Source of the DNA: Sporosarcina globispora
GTDB lineage: Bacteria > Bacillota > Bacilli > Bacillales > Cytobacillaceae
Direction of reading: 5' to 3'
Assembly (NCBI RefSeq): GCF_001274725.1
Contig: NZ_LGUF01000007.1
Coordinates: forward strand, 2,053,629 to 2,117,628
DNA: 64,000 bases
Each line of letters begins with the position of its first letter. Within the stretch, counting starts at the first letter, position 1. Positions 28,885 through 38,300 of the stretch are shown piece by piece. A program made the translations under genes and the position numbers. Below the pieces are notes generated by a model. The model saw only the letters and a list, made by a program, of their open reading frames with translations. It made no database searches and was not told the DNA's origin.

Positions 28885-29784
28885 ATGAGGGATTACATAA
28901 GGCGTTTCTTTATCGCAGGAATAATGGCTCTTTGTGTGAGTCTGTTATTTCTGGGAGGGAAGCATTCTAAAGCTGCGGAGCCAAAAATTTCTGAACTGAC
29001 AGATCATTGGGTCTGGCCTGCAGATGGTGTAATTACTGACACGTTTGGGACAAGGGAAGGGCAGCATAAAGGCATCGATATTGCTGGAGATTCCGGGTCT
29101 CCAGTTTATGCTGTTGACTCGGGAATTGTGTCCAAGTCATATTACTCTCAGACATATGGAAATGTGATATTTATTAAACATAACAACCATACTGAAACAG
29201 TATACGCTCATCTGGACAAACGCTTGTCTGCTGAGGGTGAAAGAGTTGTACAGGGACAGAAAATTGGAATGATGGGAAATACAGGTGACTCCTCAGGGGT
29301 GCATCTCCATTTTGAAATACATACGCAGGCATGGACAGTTGATAAAATAAATGCAGTAGATCCTTCTTTGGCATTCGGCATGGGAGAGGTAGGACAAGCT
29401 GTATATGCAGCGGTAAAAGATGAAAATGCGCGTGAAGTTTCAGCACGGCCATCTAATTTGGAGTCGGGGCAAATAAAAGATGTAACAGATGAAACCGTCC
29501 ATATAATTAAAACTGGTGAAACATTATGGACGATTGCTGCACAATATAATTTGCAGGCCGAGGATATTGCGGATTTAAATAATGTTAATCCTGATCAGAT
29601 TTTCGCGGGTCAAAAGTTAATAATAAAGCATGAAAAATATAGTGAATATACTGTAAAACCAGGTGACACTTTATCATCTATAGCGAAAATGCATGATACA
29701 ACTGCAGAAACTATTAGAGATTTAAATAAAGCTGACTCAGATGTTATAAAAATTGGTCAAATTCTAATCATTCACAAAAAATAA
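28885..29784 (+). CDS. LysM/M23 peptidoglycan endopeptidase
   Basis: Exported cell-wall hydrolase, 299 residues. Signal peptide about 1-31. Peptidase M23 domain about 45-165 with zinc ligands H61 and D65 in HKGID and H142 in HLHFE, plus H109 of the AHLDK motif, so the active site is intact. Two LysM modules follow (about 207-250 and 254-298). AGGAGG precedes ATG 28885. In B. subtilis serA stands in this interval, so the gene is a local difference. Could act in growth, sporulation or germination; the sequence does not decide. Confidence 0.85.
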   Translation: MRDYIRRFFIAGIMALCVSLLFLGGKHSKAAEPKISELTDHWVWPADGVITDTFGTREGQHKGIDIAGDSGSPVYAVDSGIVSKSYYSQTYGNVIFIKHNNHTETVYAHLDKRLSAEGERVVQGQKIGMMGNTGDSSGVHLHFEIHTQAWTVDKINAVDPSLAFGMGEVGQAVYAAVKDENAREVSARPSNLESGQIKDVTDETVHIIKTGETLWTIAAQYNLQAEDIADLNNVNPDQIFAGQKLIIKHEKYSEYTVKPGDTLSSIAKMHDTTAETIRDLNKADSDVIKIGQILIIHKK

Positions 29785-29850
29785 ATAGAAATCATTGCAC
29801 TGCTTTACTCCCTTAAAGTATAATGGGTTAAAAAATGGGGAGTTTGAGAA

Positions 29851-30663
29851 ATGCTTACAGATTATCATAACCATCTCGAAAATGGCACTCTGAGTTTGGG
29901 TTACTTAAAAAAATTCACAGATGCTGCATCTCAGAAGGGGATTGAATCTTTTGGAATTTCAGAGCATGCATATCATTTCTATCAGACGGCAGACATCCTG
30001 CAGAATCCATGGGTAAACGAAAGACGTTTTTATGATATGAAAGACTATGTGAATCTCTTTCATGAGGCCTGGCGCAATAGCATAGATGTGAAAATGTCGA
30101 TTGAAATGGACTACACGCCAGGGAAACATGATGAAATGGCGAAGTTTATTAATAGTTACACTTTTGACTATGTGATCGGATCTATTCATTGGGTGGGAGA
30201 TTTCGGAATAGATCTTGCCGAATTTAGAAAAGAATGGGATAAACGAGATCTTTATGATATATACCGAAAGTATTTTGATCAAGTGGTCACACTGGCTCAG
30301 TCAAATTTATTCGATATTGTTGGCCATTTAGATCTCGTGAAAATTTTTAAATATGTGCCACAGGACGAAGAATTTTTGCTGGAGCAATACGAACGTGCAG
30401 CAAATGCACTCGCAGAATCCAAAACATGTGTTGAAATCAGTACAGCTGGTTTGCGAAAACCAGTGGGAGAACTATATCCTGACAAAAGGCTTCTCCAAAA
30501 ATGCTATGAAAAAAACATTCCGATTGTTCTTTCATCTGATGCGCACTTTCCTGAACATGTAGGCGCTGATTTTGATCAGGCAATAGCACTTGCAAAAGAA
30601 GCAGGCTATCAGTCCATCATGACATTCTCAAAAGGGGGAAGAAAAGAATATCCGCTAGGATAA
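29851..30663 (+). CDS. PHP-domain phosphatase, histidinol-phosphatase type
   Basis: 270-residue PHP-fold metallophosphoesterase. Metal-binding motifs run in order: DYHNH (4-8), SEHAYH near 37, a GSIHW motif near 110, GHLDL near 157 and SSDAHFPEHVG near 230. This is the HisJ/HisK family order, and histidinol phosphate is the likely substrate, but no other his gene is nearby, so the natural substrate is open. GGGGAG precedes ATG 29851. Confidence 0.82.
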   Translation: MLTDYHNHLENGTLSLGYLKKFTDAASQKGIESFGISEHAYHFYQTADILQNPWVNERRFYDMKDYVNLFHEAWRNSIDVKMSIEMDYTPGKHDEMAKFINSYTFDYVIGSIHWVGDFGIDLAEFRKEWDKRDLYDIYRKYFDQVVTLAQSNLFDIVGHLDLVKIFKYVPQDEEFLLEQYERAANALAESKTCVEISTAGLRKPVGELYPDKRLLQKCYEKNIPIVLSSDAHFPEHVGADFDQAIALAKEAGYQSIMTFSKGGRKEYPLG

Positions 30664-30664
30664 T

Positions 30665-30696
30665 AAAAAGGATGGCCTCGGGCCGTCCTTTTTATT
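30665..30696 (+). terminator. Terminator after the PHP phosphatase
   Basis: AAAAGGATGGCC (30666-30677) pairs with GGCCGTCCTTTT (30681-30692), one G-T, T-rich tail. Confidence 0.88.
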
Positions 30697-30856
30697 AAGA
30701 TGGAGACTGGTGAATTTCCTGTGTAGTGAAGCTGGGAAGAGCAATAAGGAAAGATTAAAATTCGAACACATAATGTAATAGGACTTTGATGAACATATCC
30801 CTTCACAGAATAACTTTTTTTCAGTATAATTAATCCTGTATAAATTAATACGGTCT

Positions 30857-31019
30857 ATCTTCGGGGCAGGGTGAAATTCCCGACCGGCGGTGATGGGTCA
30901 TTCTTGACTCTAAGCCCGCGAGCCTGAAAGCAGAGCTTTTGATAAAAAGCTTTACGGTAAATTTGGGCAGGATTTGGTGCGATTCCAAAGCCGACAGTAC
31001 AGTCTGGATGGGAGAAGAT
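30857..31019 (+). promoter_or_regulatory. FMN riboswitch (RFN element) of ribU
   Basis: The conserved RFN blocks are all visible: closing helix ATCTTC (30857-30862) with GAAGAT (31014-31019), GGGGCAGGGTGAAATTCCCG, ACCGGCGGT, GCCCGCGAGC, a variable arm, and CCGACAGTACAGTCTGGATG. FMN binding is expected to shut off the downstream riboflavin transporter. This is the only gene between it and the next terminator. Confidence 0.97.
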
Positions 31020-31033
31020 GGAGGTTCTGCAGG

Positions 31034-31059
31034 CGTTCAAAAAATGCAGGTTTTGAACG
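31034..31059 (+). other. Expression-platform hairpin of the FMN riboswitch
   Basis: CGTTCAAAA (31034-31042) pairs perfectly with TTTTGAACG (31051-31059) between the aptamer and the terminator. Likely part of the switch; exact role not determined. Confidence 0.5.
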
Positions 31060-31085
31060 TTTATTAAGCGTGCCTTTGCAATTCT

Positions 31086-31117
31086 CCCTCAAGTATATAT
31101 TAGCTTGAGGGTTTTTT
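31086..31117 (+). terminator. Riboswitch-controlled terminator before ribU
   Basis: CCCTCAAG (31086-31093) pairs with CTTGAGGG (31104-31111), then six T. It lies between the FMN aptamer and ribU, so it is the expected regulated terminator. Confidence 0.9.
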
Positions 31118-31188
31118 AATTGTGAAGACATTTGCTTTGCTGAACCTTTCTTCTATAGGAGAGATAGTCCTAAAAAGGAGAGAGGAAC

Positions 31189-31773
31189 TTGAAAAAACTT
31201 AATATCAAAGCAATGGTTGCCATCGGAATGCTTAGCAGCATCTCTTATGTATTATTGCTGCTGAATTTTCCAATCCCGCCGTTTCCGCAATTTCTGATGA
31301 TTGACTTCAGCGATATTCCTGCATTAATCGCAGCGTTAATCTTTGGTCCAGCGGCAGGAGTTTTAGTGGAACTAATTAAAAATATCCTTGATTACTTCAT
31401 GACAGGGAGTGCAACGGGAGTACCTGTCGGACATATTGCAAACTTTGCAGCTGGCATTTTATTCGTCTTGCCTACTTATTATATGTACAGCAAGCTGAAA
31501 AATAAAAAAGGCATGACGTTTGGGCTTGTAATCGGAACAATAGTTATGGCTGTCATAATGAGTGTGCTTAATTACTTTGTCATTCTGCCGGCATATACAT
31601 TCTTCCTTAACTTCCCTGCTATGTCTGCACCTGAAATGAGAACAATGATTGTTACAGGGATTTTGCCATTCAATATTGTAAAAGGACTAATCATTTCGAT
31701 TGTCTTCATGCTTATTTTTACACGTATGAGAACTTGGGTGGAAAAGCAGGCTGTGATGAAAAGCGCAGCATAA
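31189..31773 (+). CDS. ribU: Riboflavin transporter RibU (ECF S component)
   Basis: Substrate-binding membrane subunit of an energy-coupling-factor importer for riboflavin. 194 residues, six hydrophobic segments, with the family features FPIPPFPQFLMIDFSDIP and GHIANFAAG. It uses TTG 31189 with AAAAGGAGAGAGG upstream. The FMN riboswitch in front strongly supports the substrate. Homologue of B. subtilis YpaA/FmnP; the shared EcfA/T energising module is not in this window. Confidence 0.95.
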   Translation: MKKLNIKAMVAIGMLSSISYVLLLLNFPIPPFPQFLMIDFSDIPALIAALIFGPAAGVLVELIKNILDYFMTGSATGVPVGHIANFAAGILFVLPTYYMYSKLKNKKGMTFGLVIGTIVMAVIMSVLNYFVILPAYTFFLNFPAMSAPEMRTMIVTGILPFNIVKGLIISIVFMLIFTRMRTWVEKQAVMKSAA

Positions 31774-31790
31774 TTTCATATTTAAATAGT

Positions 31791-31822
31791 AAGCAGCGGT
31801 GATTGTTCCGCTGCTTTTTTCG
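31791..31822 (+). terminator. Terminator after ribU
   Basis: AAGCAGCGG (31791-31799) pairs with CCGCTGCTT (31808-31816), then T-run. Confidence 0.92.
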
Positions 31823-31867
31823 TTCGCTGGGAAAGTATAACTGGCATAAAGGAATAAAATGTATAAT

Positions 31868-31896
31868 GAAAAACTCCCTTCCATTATGAAAGGGAG
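31868..31896 (-). terminator. Terminator after fer (minus strand)
   Basis: On the minus strand CTCCCTTT and AAGGGAG form a hairpin followed by TTTTTC. It is 37 bases downstream of the fer stop. Confidence 0.85.
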
Positions 31897-31932
31897 CAGC
31901 AGCTTAACATAGGTTAAAGTATGGTTGAAGGA

Positions 31933-32199
<267 letters not shown>

Positions 32200-32438
32200 T
32201 TAAACAATTAATCGTCCATCAAGTTGATGGTAACACATTCCTCACATCTATTGTAAAACTGAACGATCAACTTTTCAATAGAAAATGCATTGAGAATGCT
32301 TATCACATAAGGGTTTAGGCTTAATATACCCTGTGAAAAATAATTAAAACGGCCTGCTGATTTCTTTCATGATAAAATGGAAGAAGGACAAATAGCTTAT
32401 TAAAATAAGAAAAAAATCTTTGGCAGTAAGGTGTAAAA

Positions 32439-33494
32439 ATGAAAAGATCTTATTTAAAAACTGTAATAATGTACTGTATTAGAGAATTACAGGGGCAACG
32501 AACTATTTATTCTATTTTGCATTTGCTGAATGGGAAAAAAACTTCCCAAACAATTCAAGATGCTCATTTATTTCAACTGACCCCGCTTTTTCGAACATTT
32601 GGAAATTTAAGCCGGGACGTTATCGATAATCTTGCAGAAGAAATAGCAAGCAGCCGCTGGATGACTGCAGCTGATAATGGGCATTACATTTTGACCGCAG
32701 AAGGTATGGAAGAATTGCAAAGGGCTCTTTTAGAAAATCCAATACCATCTTCATTAAACGGATGGATGTATCATAGCGCTGGCGGCTTGTTTTGGGAGAG
32801 GATTTCTCTTCTCATTCAGGTGATTTCACATTTAAATAATAACCATGTAAAATACCTTCCAATTCAAAGAAAAAGGGCAGTCCATGAATGGCTGAAAGAT
32901 TTCCTGAGGACATCTGGATTTGCCCGCGATGAAGTTGGGGCTGTGCTGAACAGAGAGCTTCGCCAGTGTCTTGAAAATCTAAATGATATAAACCCTGCTG
33001 TGCTGACGTTAAGGCTGACAGGATATAACCGAATTGGCCTCACTGCTGTTCAGGCCTCAGAGCATCTTAAAATCAGTTATGATTATTATCACCATCAGTT
33101 TCTGGGAACCATCCATCATATCCTTGAGAGCGTAAGAGAAAGTTCTGATTACCCGCTTCTCGAGAAAATAGTGAGCGGGACAAGGGAGGCAATCCAGCTA
33201 ACATTGTCTGCCCAAAAAACTTACACATTGCTTAAGCAGGGATTGGATTTGGAAGCTATCGCGACTAGAAGAAACCTGAAAAAAAGCACGATTGAGGATC
33301 ATGTTGTGGAGGTAGCTTTATATGAGAGAAGCTTTAATATCGCATGTTATGTTTCAGAGGAGAAGCAGAAAATGATTCTTCATGCTGCGAGCAGCTCTGA
33401 CACTTTACAATTAAAACAAATACGTCAATTGGTGCCGGAAGCCGATTATTTTGAAATAAGATTAGTAATGGCGAAATTTGGAGAGGGACAATGA
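32439..33494 (+). CDS. ypbB: Helicase-associated helix-turn-helix protein YpbB
   Basis: 351 residues, stop overlapping the recS start by four bases. The C-terminal region (about 265-351, TYTLLKQGLDLEAIATRRNLKKSTIEDH) is the helix-turn-helix typical of helicase-associated HTH_40 domains that in other bacteria are fused to RecQ. The rest has no clear motif. The overlap and domain argue that it works with RecS, possibly as its DNA-binding partner. Confidence 0.85.
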   Translation: MKRSYLKTVIMYCIRELQGQRTIYSILHLLNGKKTSQTIQDAHLFQLTPLFRTFGNLSRDVIDNLAEEIASSRWMTAADNGHYILTAEGMEELQRALLENPIPSSLNGWMYHSAGGLFWERISLLIQVISHLNNNHVKYLPIQRKRAVHEWLKDFLRTSGFARDEVGAVLNRELRQCLENLNDINPAVLTLRLTGYNRIGLTAVQASEHLKISYDYYHHQFLGTIHHILESVRESSDYPLLEKIVSGTREAIQLTLSAQKTYTLLKQGLDLEAIATRRNLKKSTIEDHVVEVALYERSFNIACYVSEEKQKMILHAASSSDTLQLKQIRQLVPEADYFEIRLVMAKFGEGQ

Positions 33495-34990
33495 GACTAG
33501 AAGCGATATTGCAGAAAAAGTTTGGCTATCTTGCCTTCAGGCCTGGACAGAAAGAGATAATTGAATCTGTGCTTGCAGGCAGAGATACCGTTGCCATGCT
33601 GCCTACAGGTACCGGTAAATCCCTCTGTTATCAACTGCCGGGATATATGATTGAAGGTCAGGTGATTATAATATCTCCTTTGCTGTCACTGATGCAGGAT
33701 CAGGCAGAACAGCTGATGCTGAATGGGGAAAAGAAGGTTATTGCCTTCAATTCTTTCTTAACGCGTGCAGAAAAAAAACAGGCATTGAATCAACTGAACA
33801 AATATAAGTTTATCTTTGTTTCACCTGAAATGCTTTATTTTGAATCAGTACTGTCTCAGCTGGCAAAATTGAGCATAGCCTTATTTGTGGTGGATGAAGC
33901 TCACTGTATTTCCCAATGGGGATATGATTTCAGGCCCGATTATTTAAAACTTGGTGAAGCCAGGAAAAGGATTGGTAACCCGCTTACACTGGCTTTGACT
34001 GCTACAGCTACCTCTGAAGTTAAAGCGGACATAAAAAAGTCACTTGACATAATGGATTGCAGTGAAATTATTTACTCAGTTGACCGTCCTAATATTGCAT
34101 TATCTGTAGAAAAATTAGACAATTTCCGTGAAAAAACAGATAGACTTTTGGAGCTTGCTGACAGCCTCGAGGGGCCAGGAATCATTTATTTCTCGAGCAA
34201 AAAAATGGCGGAGCAGACAGCTGATCTTCTGAGGGACAAAGGAGCAAAAAGGGTGATGGCTTACCATGGGGGAATGGACCAGGAAAGCCGTATCCTTGTG
34301 CAGCAGCAATACATCCATGGACAGCTCGATCTTATTTGCGCTACAAGCGCATTTGGCATGGGGATTAATAAAGATAATATCCGATATGTAATACACTTTC
34401 ATATGCCTCTTCAGATTGAATCTTATTTGCAGGAAATTGGGCGGGCAGGACGAGATGGAAATCAAAGTATAGCCATTATGCTCTATGCACCGGGTGATGA
34501 GCAGCTTCCCATCCAGCTTGCTGAAAGTGAATTGCCCGACAAAGCTCAAATTGATTGGATTGAGAAATGGATTAAAGAAAATCCTAATGCGATCCTGAAT
34601 ATCTCTCAATTTGAGGCACAAATTAAGCAGCTTTCCGGTTTAACCGATGTACAGTGGAGAATATTTAATGATTTTTTTGAACGGAAAAGCAAATCAGGCC
34701 TCGATTATAGAAGGATTCTGCAGGAGATGAAGGGGTATTATGAAGGCAGAATCAAATTCAAAAGGGAAAGCATTGAGGAAGTATATAAGTGGATACATTT
34801 GAAAACTTGCCGGAGAGAGCATATACTTTCCCACTTTAACGAAAAAAAAAGTGTCTCAATCCATTTCTGCTGTGATAGTTGCGGTTTGGAACTTAAAGAC
34901 TTCCCTAAAAACACAAATTCAGATAATCAGGAAGAGCCGCTGTATGATTGGAAAAGTCATTTGGAATTTCTCCTGATTCCAAGCGAGTGA
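33491..34990 (+). CDS. recS: RecQ-family ATP-dependent DNA helicase RecS
   Basis: 3'-5' DNA helicase in replication-fork repair. 499 residues (B. subtilis RecS 496). Motif I TGTGKS (39-44), DEAH box VVDEAHCISQWG, LTATAT, and QEIGRAGRDG near 320 are intact. Four cysteines (C in KTCRREH and CCDSC) form the RecQ-type zinc site near the C-terminus. There is no HRDC domain, which distinguishes RecS from RecQ. It overlaps ypbB. Confidence 0.93.
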   Translation: MRLEAILQKKFGYLAFRPGQKEIIESVLAGRDTVAMLPTGTGKSLCYQLPGYMIEGQVIIISPLLSLMQDQAEQLMLNGEKKVIAFNSFLTRAEKKQALNQLNKYKFIFVSPEMLYFESVLSQLAKLSIALFVVDEAHCISQWGYDFRPDYLKLGEARKRIGNPLTLALTATATSEVKADIKKSLDIMDCSEIIYSVDRPNIALSVEKLDNFREKTDRLLELADSLEGPGIIYFSSKKMAEQTADLLRDKGAKRVMAYHGGMDQESRILVQQQYIHGQLDLICATSAFGMGINKDNIRYVIHFHMPLQIESYLQEIGRAGRDGNQSIAIMLYAPGDEQLPIQLAESELPDKAQIDWIEKWIKENPNAILNISQFEAQIKQLSGLTDVQWRIFNDFFERKSKSGLDYRRILQEMKGYYEGRIKFKRESIEEVYKWIHLKTCRREHILSHFNEKKSVSIHFCCDSCGLELKDFPKNTNSDNQEEPLYDWKSHLEFLLIPSE

Positions 34991-34995
34991 CGGAA

Positions 34996-35619
34996 ATGAA
35001 GAAAAGATATGCTGACATTATTAAGGAATTGACTGACAAGGAACTGTTATTTCATCTTTATCTTACTCAAGTTCTTCTTTTATCCATTTCGTTGATTCTA
35101 AGTTTTATATTGTTTAATAGCTTTGAAGAATTTCAAGATCTTTTTGTTTTCCCTGATAAAAATATTTTGGTATTCGGAGTGGCAGCAGGAGCGGCCGTTG
35201 TCCTGATTGATCTGGTTTTGATGAAGAATCTGCCTCATGAGATGTATGATGATGGAGGATTAAATGAGAAAATTTTTCAAACCCGAAACTTTCTTCATAT
35301 TGCCTTCATTGCAGCAGTGGTGGCTTTCAGTGAAGAACTTCTTTTCAGGGGAGTCATCCAGACTCATTTCGGGCTTGTTTTTTCCAGCATTATTTTTGCG
35401 CTTGTTCATTATCGATATCTATTTAATTGGTTTTTGTTTGTAAATATTATTACATTAAGCTTTTTTATAGGTTATATTTATCATATAACCAATAATTTGC
35501 TTGTTACGATTGTTATGCATTTTCTGATTGACTTTCTTCTGGGCGTTCTTATTCGAAAACGTTACCTGAAAAGAACAAAAAGGAAAGTGGAAGAGGAGAG
35601 TGTGTTTAACAAAAATTAA
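34996..35619 (+). CDS. ypbD: CPBP intramembrane metalloprotease YpbD
   Basis: 207 residues with about six membrane segments. The CPBP/Abi motif EELLFRG near residue 115 and the downstream HYRY and histidine/aspartate motif (MHFLIDF) are present, so the protease site looks complete. Start ATG 34996 (MKKRYADI) follows the recS stop by 5 bases; the RBS (GAGTGACGGA) is only fair. Substrate unknown; members process membrane proteins or give bacteriocin self-protection. Confidence 0.85.
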   Translation: MKKRYADIIKELTDKELLFHLYLTQVLLLSISLILSFILFNSFEEFQDLFVFPDKNILVFGVAAGAAVVLIDLVLMKNLPHEMYDDGGLNEKIFQTRNFLHIAFIAAVVAFSEELLFRGVIQTHFGLVFSSIIFALVHYRYLFNWFLFVNIITLSFFIGYIYHITNNLLVTIVMHFLIDFLLGVLIRKRYLKRTKRKVEEESVFNKN

Positions 35620-35673
35620 CAGGTTCTTCAAAATATACTTCTTATGATTATTTAATACAGGAAGGGATGAAAA

Positions 35674-36402
35674 ATGAATAAAGAAGACCCATATAGAGAT
35701 CAAGCTGAAAGGCTCCGCAAGAAGATTGACAGAAAACAGGAAACGGAAAAAAACGGGCAAAAATCCGCTTTGCCGCCAAGGAGCCGTGTTCATCAGGAAA
35801 AAAGGAAAAAGAATAAATGGAAGGTTAAGTACCCGGTTATTCGCCTGCTTGCATTATTTTTTATCCTTCTGCCTATTATTATTTTCAGCATTTATCAATA
35901 TGTAAGTACTGAGAAAAGCATCAGTGCCGGGGGGAGTGCGGAAAATGAGGAAACCGGTTTTGAAACGGTCGGTTTTGCCACAAATGACGAAGATAAAGAG
36001 ACAACAATAGAAGTTAGAGAAGATACTGAATCCCAAAAACCTGAGGAACCAGAGAATGCTCAAGAAAAAGAAGATACTAAAGTAAAGCAGCCGCAAAAGC
36101 AGGAATCCCAAAAGGCTGATTCAGGAGATAAGGGATCCGAACCAGATTCCCAAAATCAGGCTCAGCAAAAGGCTCCTGCAAGTACAGACTCTCCGAAAAC
36201 AACCGAAGCACAGAAGCAGGAAGAAACCAAAAAAGAAAGCAAGATCGTTTACCATACAGTTAAACCAAAGGAAACAATCTTTAGGATTGCCATGACCTAT
36301 TATAAATCCCAGGCAGGAATTGAAATAATAAAGAAAGCCAATAATTTGCCGTCCAATGAAATACAAACTGGCCAAGTATTAAAGATTCCGCTTGAGCAGT
36401 AA
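35674..36402 (+). CDS. ypbE: LysM-domain membrane protein YpbE
   Basis: 242 residues: a basic cytoplasmic N-terminus (1-50), one membrane segment (about 54-72), a low-complexity Glu/Gln/Lys/Pro/Ser linker (about 90-190) and one LysM module at the C-terminus (about 195-240, HTVKPKETIFRIAMTYY). GAAGGGATG precedes ATG 35674. It probably anchors to the cell wall from the membrane. Same place as B. subtilis ypbE. Confidence 0.87.
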   Translation: MNKEDPYRDQAERLRKKIDRKQETEKNGQKSALPPRSRVHQEKRKKNKWKVKYPVIRLLALFFILLPIIIFSIYQYVSTEKSISAGGSAENEETGFETVGFATNDEDKETTIEVREDTESQKPEEPENAQEKEDTKVKQPQKQESQKADSGDKGSEPDSQNQAQQKAPASTDSPKTTEAQKQEETKKESKIVYHTVKPKETIFRIAMTYYKSQAGIEIIKKANNLPSNEIQTGQVLKIPLEQ

Positions 36403-36504
36403 ATTTATTTGGCAATACCTGGAGTGGATTTAGCAGCTGGCTCTTCTCCTTAGTCATATAATAATGTACAAGCACATACATTATTGTGAAAGGGAGGGAG
36501 AGTT

Positions 36505-36963
36505 TTGGAAGCGCCGATAAGAATGCTTGATGAACGTACAGACCAGGCTACAAGAAAAATGCTTGAGAAAGTGGTAGAGAGAAAACAAAAGTTTGATCGA
36601 TTCAAGTCCTGGCATTTAATTGCCATGTGGGCGACCGTTTTTATTTCTTTCTTATTCTTTTTTTATATTTATAAGAGTGTCATGCAGCCTTACTCTTACT
36701 CGTTTGCATCTATGTTTTCGGCTTTTGTCAATCAGTCAGCTAATTTCTACTTGCTCGTTTTTACGGTTTGCCTTTATGGGCTTATGAATCTTCTGAGGGA
36801 AAAAAGGGAAAAAGCGGAAAAGGAATATCATGCCCTAAGGTGTGAAATTATAGACAAGAGCAAAGATCTGTGGAAAAAAGAAGATGAATGGAAAAATCGC
36901 CATACCGTATTCGAAATGATGAAAAAAAATTATGATATAAATCTTTATCATGAGAATAAATGA
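36505..36963 (+). CDS. ypbF: DUF2663 membrane protein YpbF
   Basis: 152 residues (B. subtilis YpbF about 147). Two membrane segments (about 37-56 and 72-95) and a highly charged C-terminal helix (KREKAEKEYHALRCEI). It uses TTG 36505 with GGGAGGGAG upstream. Function unknown. Last gene of the ypbB-to-ypbF run, followed by a terminator shared with cotJC. Confidence 0.82.
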   Translation: MEAPIRMLDERTDQATRKMLEKVVERKQKFDRFKSWHLIAMWATVFISFLFFFYIYKSVMQPYSYSFASMFSAFVNQSANFYLLVFTVCLYGLMNLLREKREKAEKEYHALRCEIIDKSKDLWKKEDEWKNRHTVFEMMKKNYDINLYHENK

Positions 36964-36980
36964 CACCACAGTAAATGGAA

Positions 36981-37011
36981 AAAGAAGCAGCCCGCCTGCT
37001 TCTTTTTTGTT
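36981..37011. terminator. Bidirectional terminator between ypbF and cotJC
   Basis: AAAGAAGCAG (36981-36990), five-base loop, CTGCTTCTTT (36996-37005), T-run on the plus side and A-run on the other. Confidence 0.9.
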
Positions 37012-37021
37012 AAGTATAATT

Positions 37022-37591
37022 TTAAAAAAATTTTTTCTTATCCCGTTCTTCTTTAAGAATTTCCACGGCTTCTCTGAAGCGCTGGGAATGAATGATCTCT
37101 CTTTCTCTTAAAAACCGGAGTCCGTCATTTAAATCCGGGTCATCACTCATATTGATGATCCACTGATAGGTTGCCCTGGCTTTCTCTTCTGCAGCGATAT
37201 CCTCGTATAAATCTGCTATAGGGTCGCCTTTTGCCTGGATATAAGAGGCTGTCCATGGTGCCCCGGCAGCATTATTGTAAAACAATGCATTATCATGGTT
37301 GGCATAATGGGCACCGAGTCCGGCTGCTTTCATTTGATCAGGTGCAGCATCTTTCGTTAATTTGTATACCATTGTGGCAATCATTTCCAGGTGAGCGAAT
37401 TCTTCTGTTCCAATATCTGTAAGGAGTCCGATAACCTTATCCGGAATAGAATAACGCTGATTCAAATATCTTAGAGCAGCGGCAAGTTCACCGTCAGCCC
37501 CCCCATATTGCTCAATAAGATACTTTGCCAGTTTGGGGTTGCATGTGCTTACCCGCACCGGATATTGAAGCTTCTTTTCATACACCCACAT
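37022..37591 (-). CDS. cotJC: Spore coat protein CotJC (manganese catalase family)
   Basis: 189 residues, the B. subtilis length. Ferritin-like helical bundle with diiron/dimanganese ligands in the TEEFAHLEM and AAEEKARATYQW segments and EIIHSQRF. Part of the cotJABC operon transcribed leftward. It may have peroxide-removing activity in the spore coat or outer forespore. Its GTG/ATG start at 37591 follows AAAGGGG. Confidence 0.95.
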   Translation of the reverse strand: MWVYEKKLQYPVRVSTCNPKLAKYLIEQYGGADGELAAALRYLNQRYSIPDKVIGLLTDIGTEEFAHLEMIATMVYKLTKDAAPDQMKAAGLGAHYANHDNALFYNNAAGAPWTASYIQAKGDPIADLYEDIAAEEKARATYQWIINMSDDPDLNDGLRFLREREIIHSQRFREAVEILKEERDKKKFF

Positions 37592-37668
37592 TCTTTCTCA
37601 GCCCCTTTCTAAAGTCCAGGAAGATTCATATTAAGCGCCTTCATGCAAGAAGGCGCCTGGAAAAAATT

Positions 37669-37929
37669 TTAAACTTGCCAAGGCCATGGGGGATCATCCC
37701 AATTCCACGGCTGACCGGAATAGCTGTGGCCAAATTGCATTAATGGACCATACTTGCTCTCAATGGCATTTCTAAGTTTTTTTCGTTCCTTTGCAAAGTG
37801 ATTGAATTGCTTAATGGCTTCGGTATCATTGTTATGTGTGTCAAGATATAGAGTCAGATCAACTAGAACAAAATCCACAGCCTGAAGCTGTTCAAGAAGC
37901 TGATAATAGTCTGCCGGCATTTGTTTCAT
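37669..37929 (-). CDS. cotJB: Spore coat protein CotJB
   Basis: 86 residues (B. subtilis 87). Recognisable by YYQLLEQLQAVDFVLVDLTLYLDTH and the C-terminal GHSYSGQPWNWDDPPWPW. Overlaps cotJA by four bases (ATGA). Second gene of cotJABC. Function within the coat is not known. Confidence 0.95.
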   Translation of the reverse strand: MKQMPADYYQLLEQLQAVDFVLVDLTLYLDTHNNDTEAIKQFNHFAKERKKLRNAIESKYGPLMQFGHSYSGQPWNWDDPPWPWQV

Positions 37930-38159
37930 GGCTGTTGTCCCTCCCTGGCTTTTTCATAGGGGCTGTACCAGGGGTCATAAAAAGCTTTCCAAAGCGTTCC
38001 TGCTCTTAGGGCCTGCATAGGTGTAAATTGTTCAAGTCCTGGCGGCTGGAATCCCATATACAGATTTGGAGGAGTTGAATAGGTTTTGACCTTTATAGGA
38101 GTGCAAGGGTCAAAGGGACTTACATATGGATGCCAGGTTTTACGGAGTGTATTCATCAT
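37926..38159 (-). CDS. cotJA: Spore coat protein CotJA
   Basis: 77 residues (B. subtilis 82) with proline- and aromatic-rich FDPCTPIKVKTYSTPPN and GTLWKAFYDPWYSPYE. The start at 38159 (MMNTLRKTW) follows AAGGAGGG. First gene of the operon, divergent from the CBS gene. The longer open frame to 38432 crosses the divergent promoter region and is not credible. Confidence 0.93.
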   Translation of the reverse strand: MMNTLRKTWHPYVSPFDPCTPIKVKTYSTPPNLYMGFQPPGLEQFTPMQALRAGTLWKAFYDPWYSPYEKAREGQQP

Positions 38160-38185
38160 AATCCCTCCTTTTTTTGCATCATTGA

Positions 38186-38214
38186 AACTTATGAAAAGTC
38201 CACTGTTTTTATGA
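38186..38214 (-). promoter_or_regulatory. Possible SigE-type promoter of cotJ
   Basis: On the minus strand TCATAA, 15 bases, CATAAGTT. cotJ is SigE-dependent in B. subtilis. Pattern match only. Confidence 0.4.
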
Positions 38215-38300
38215 TTGTTTACTCGAATAATAAGAGGGAAAAGTTGAGGTAATGGCGAAAATGAATAATAGGTCGAATTTATTACTATGAGGTGATGAAA

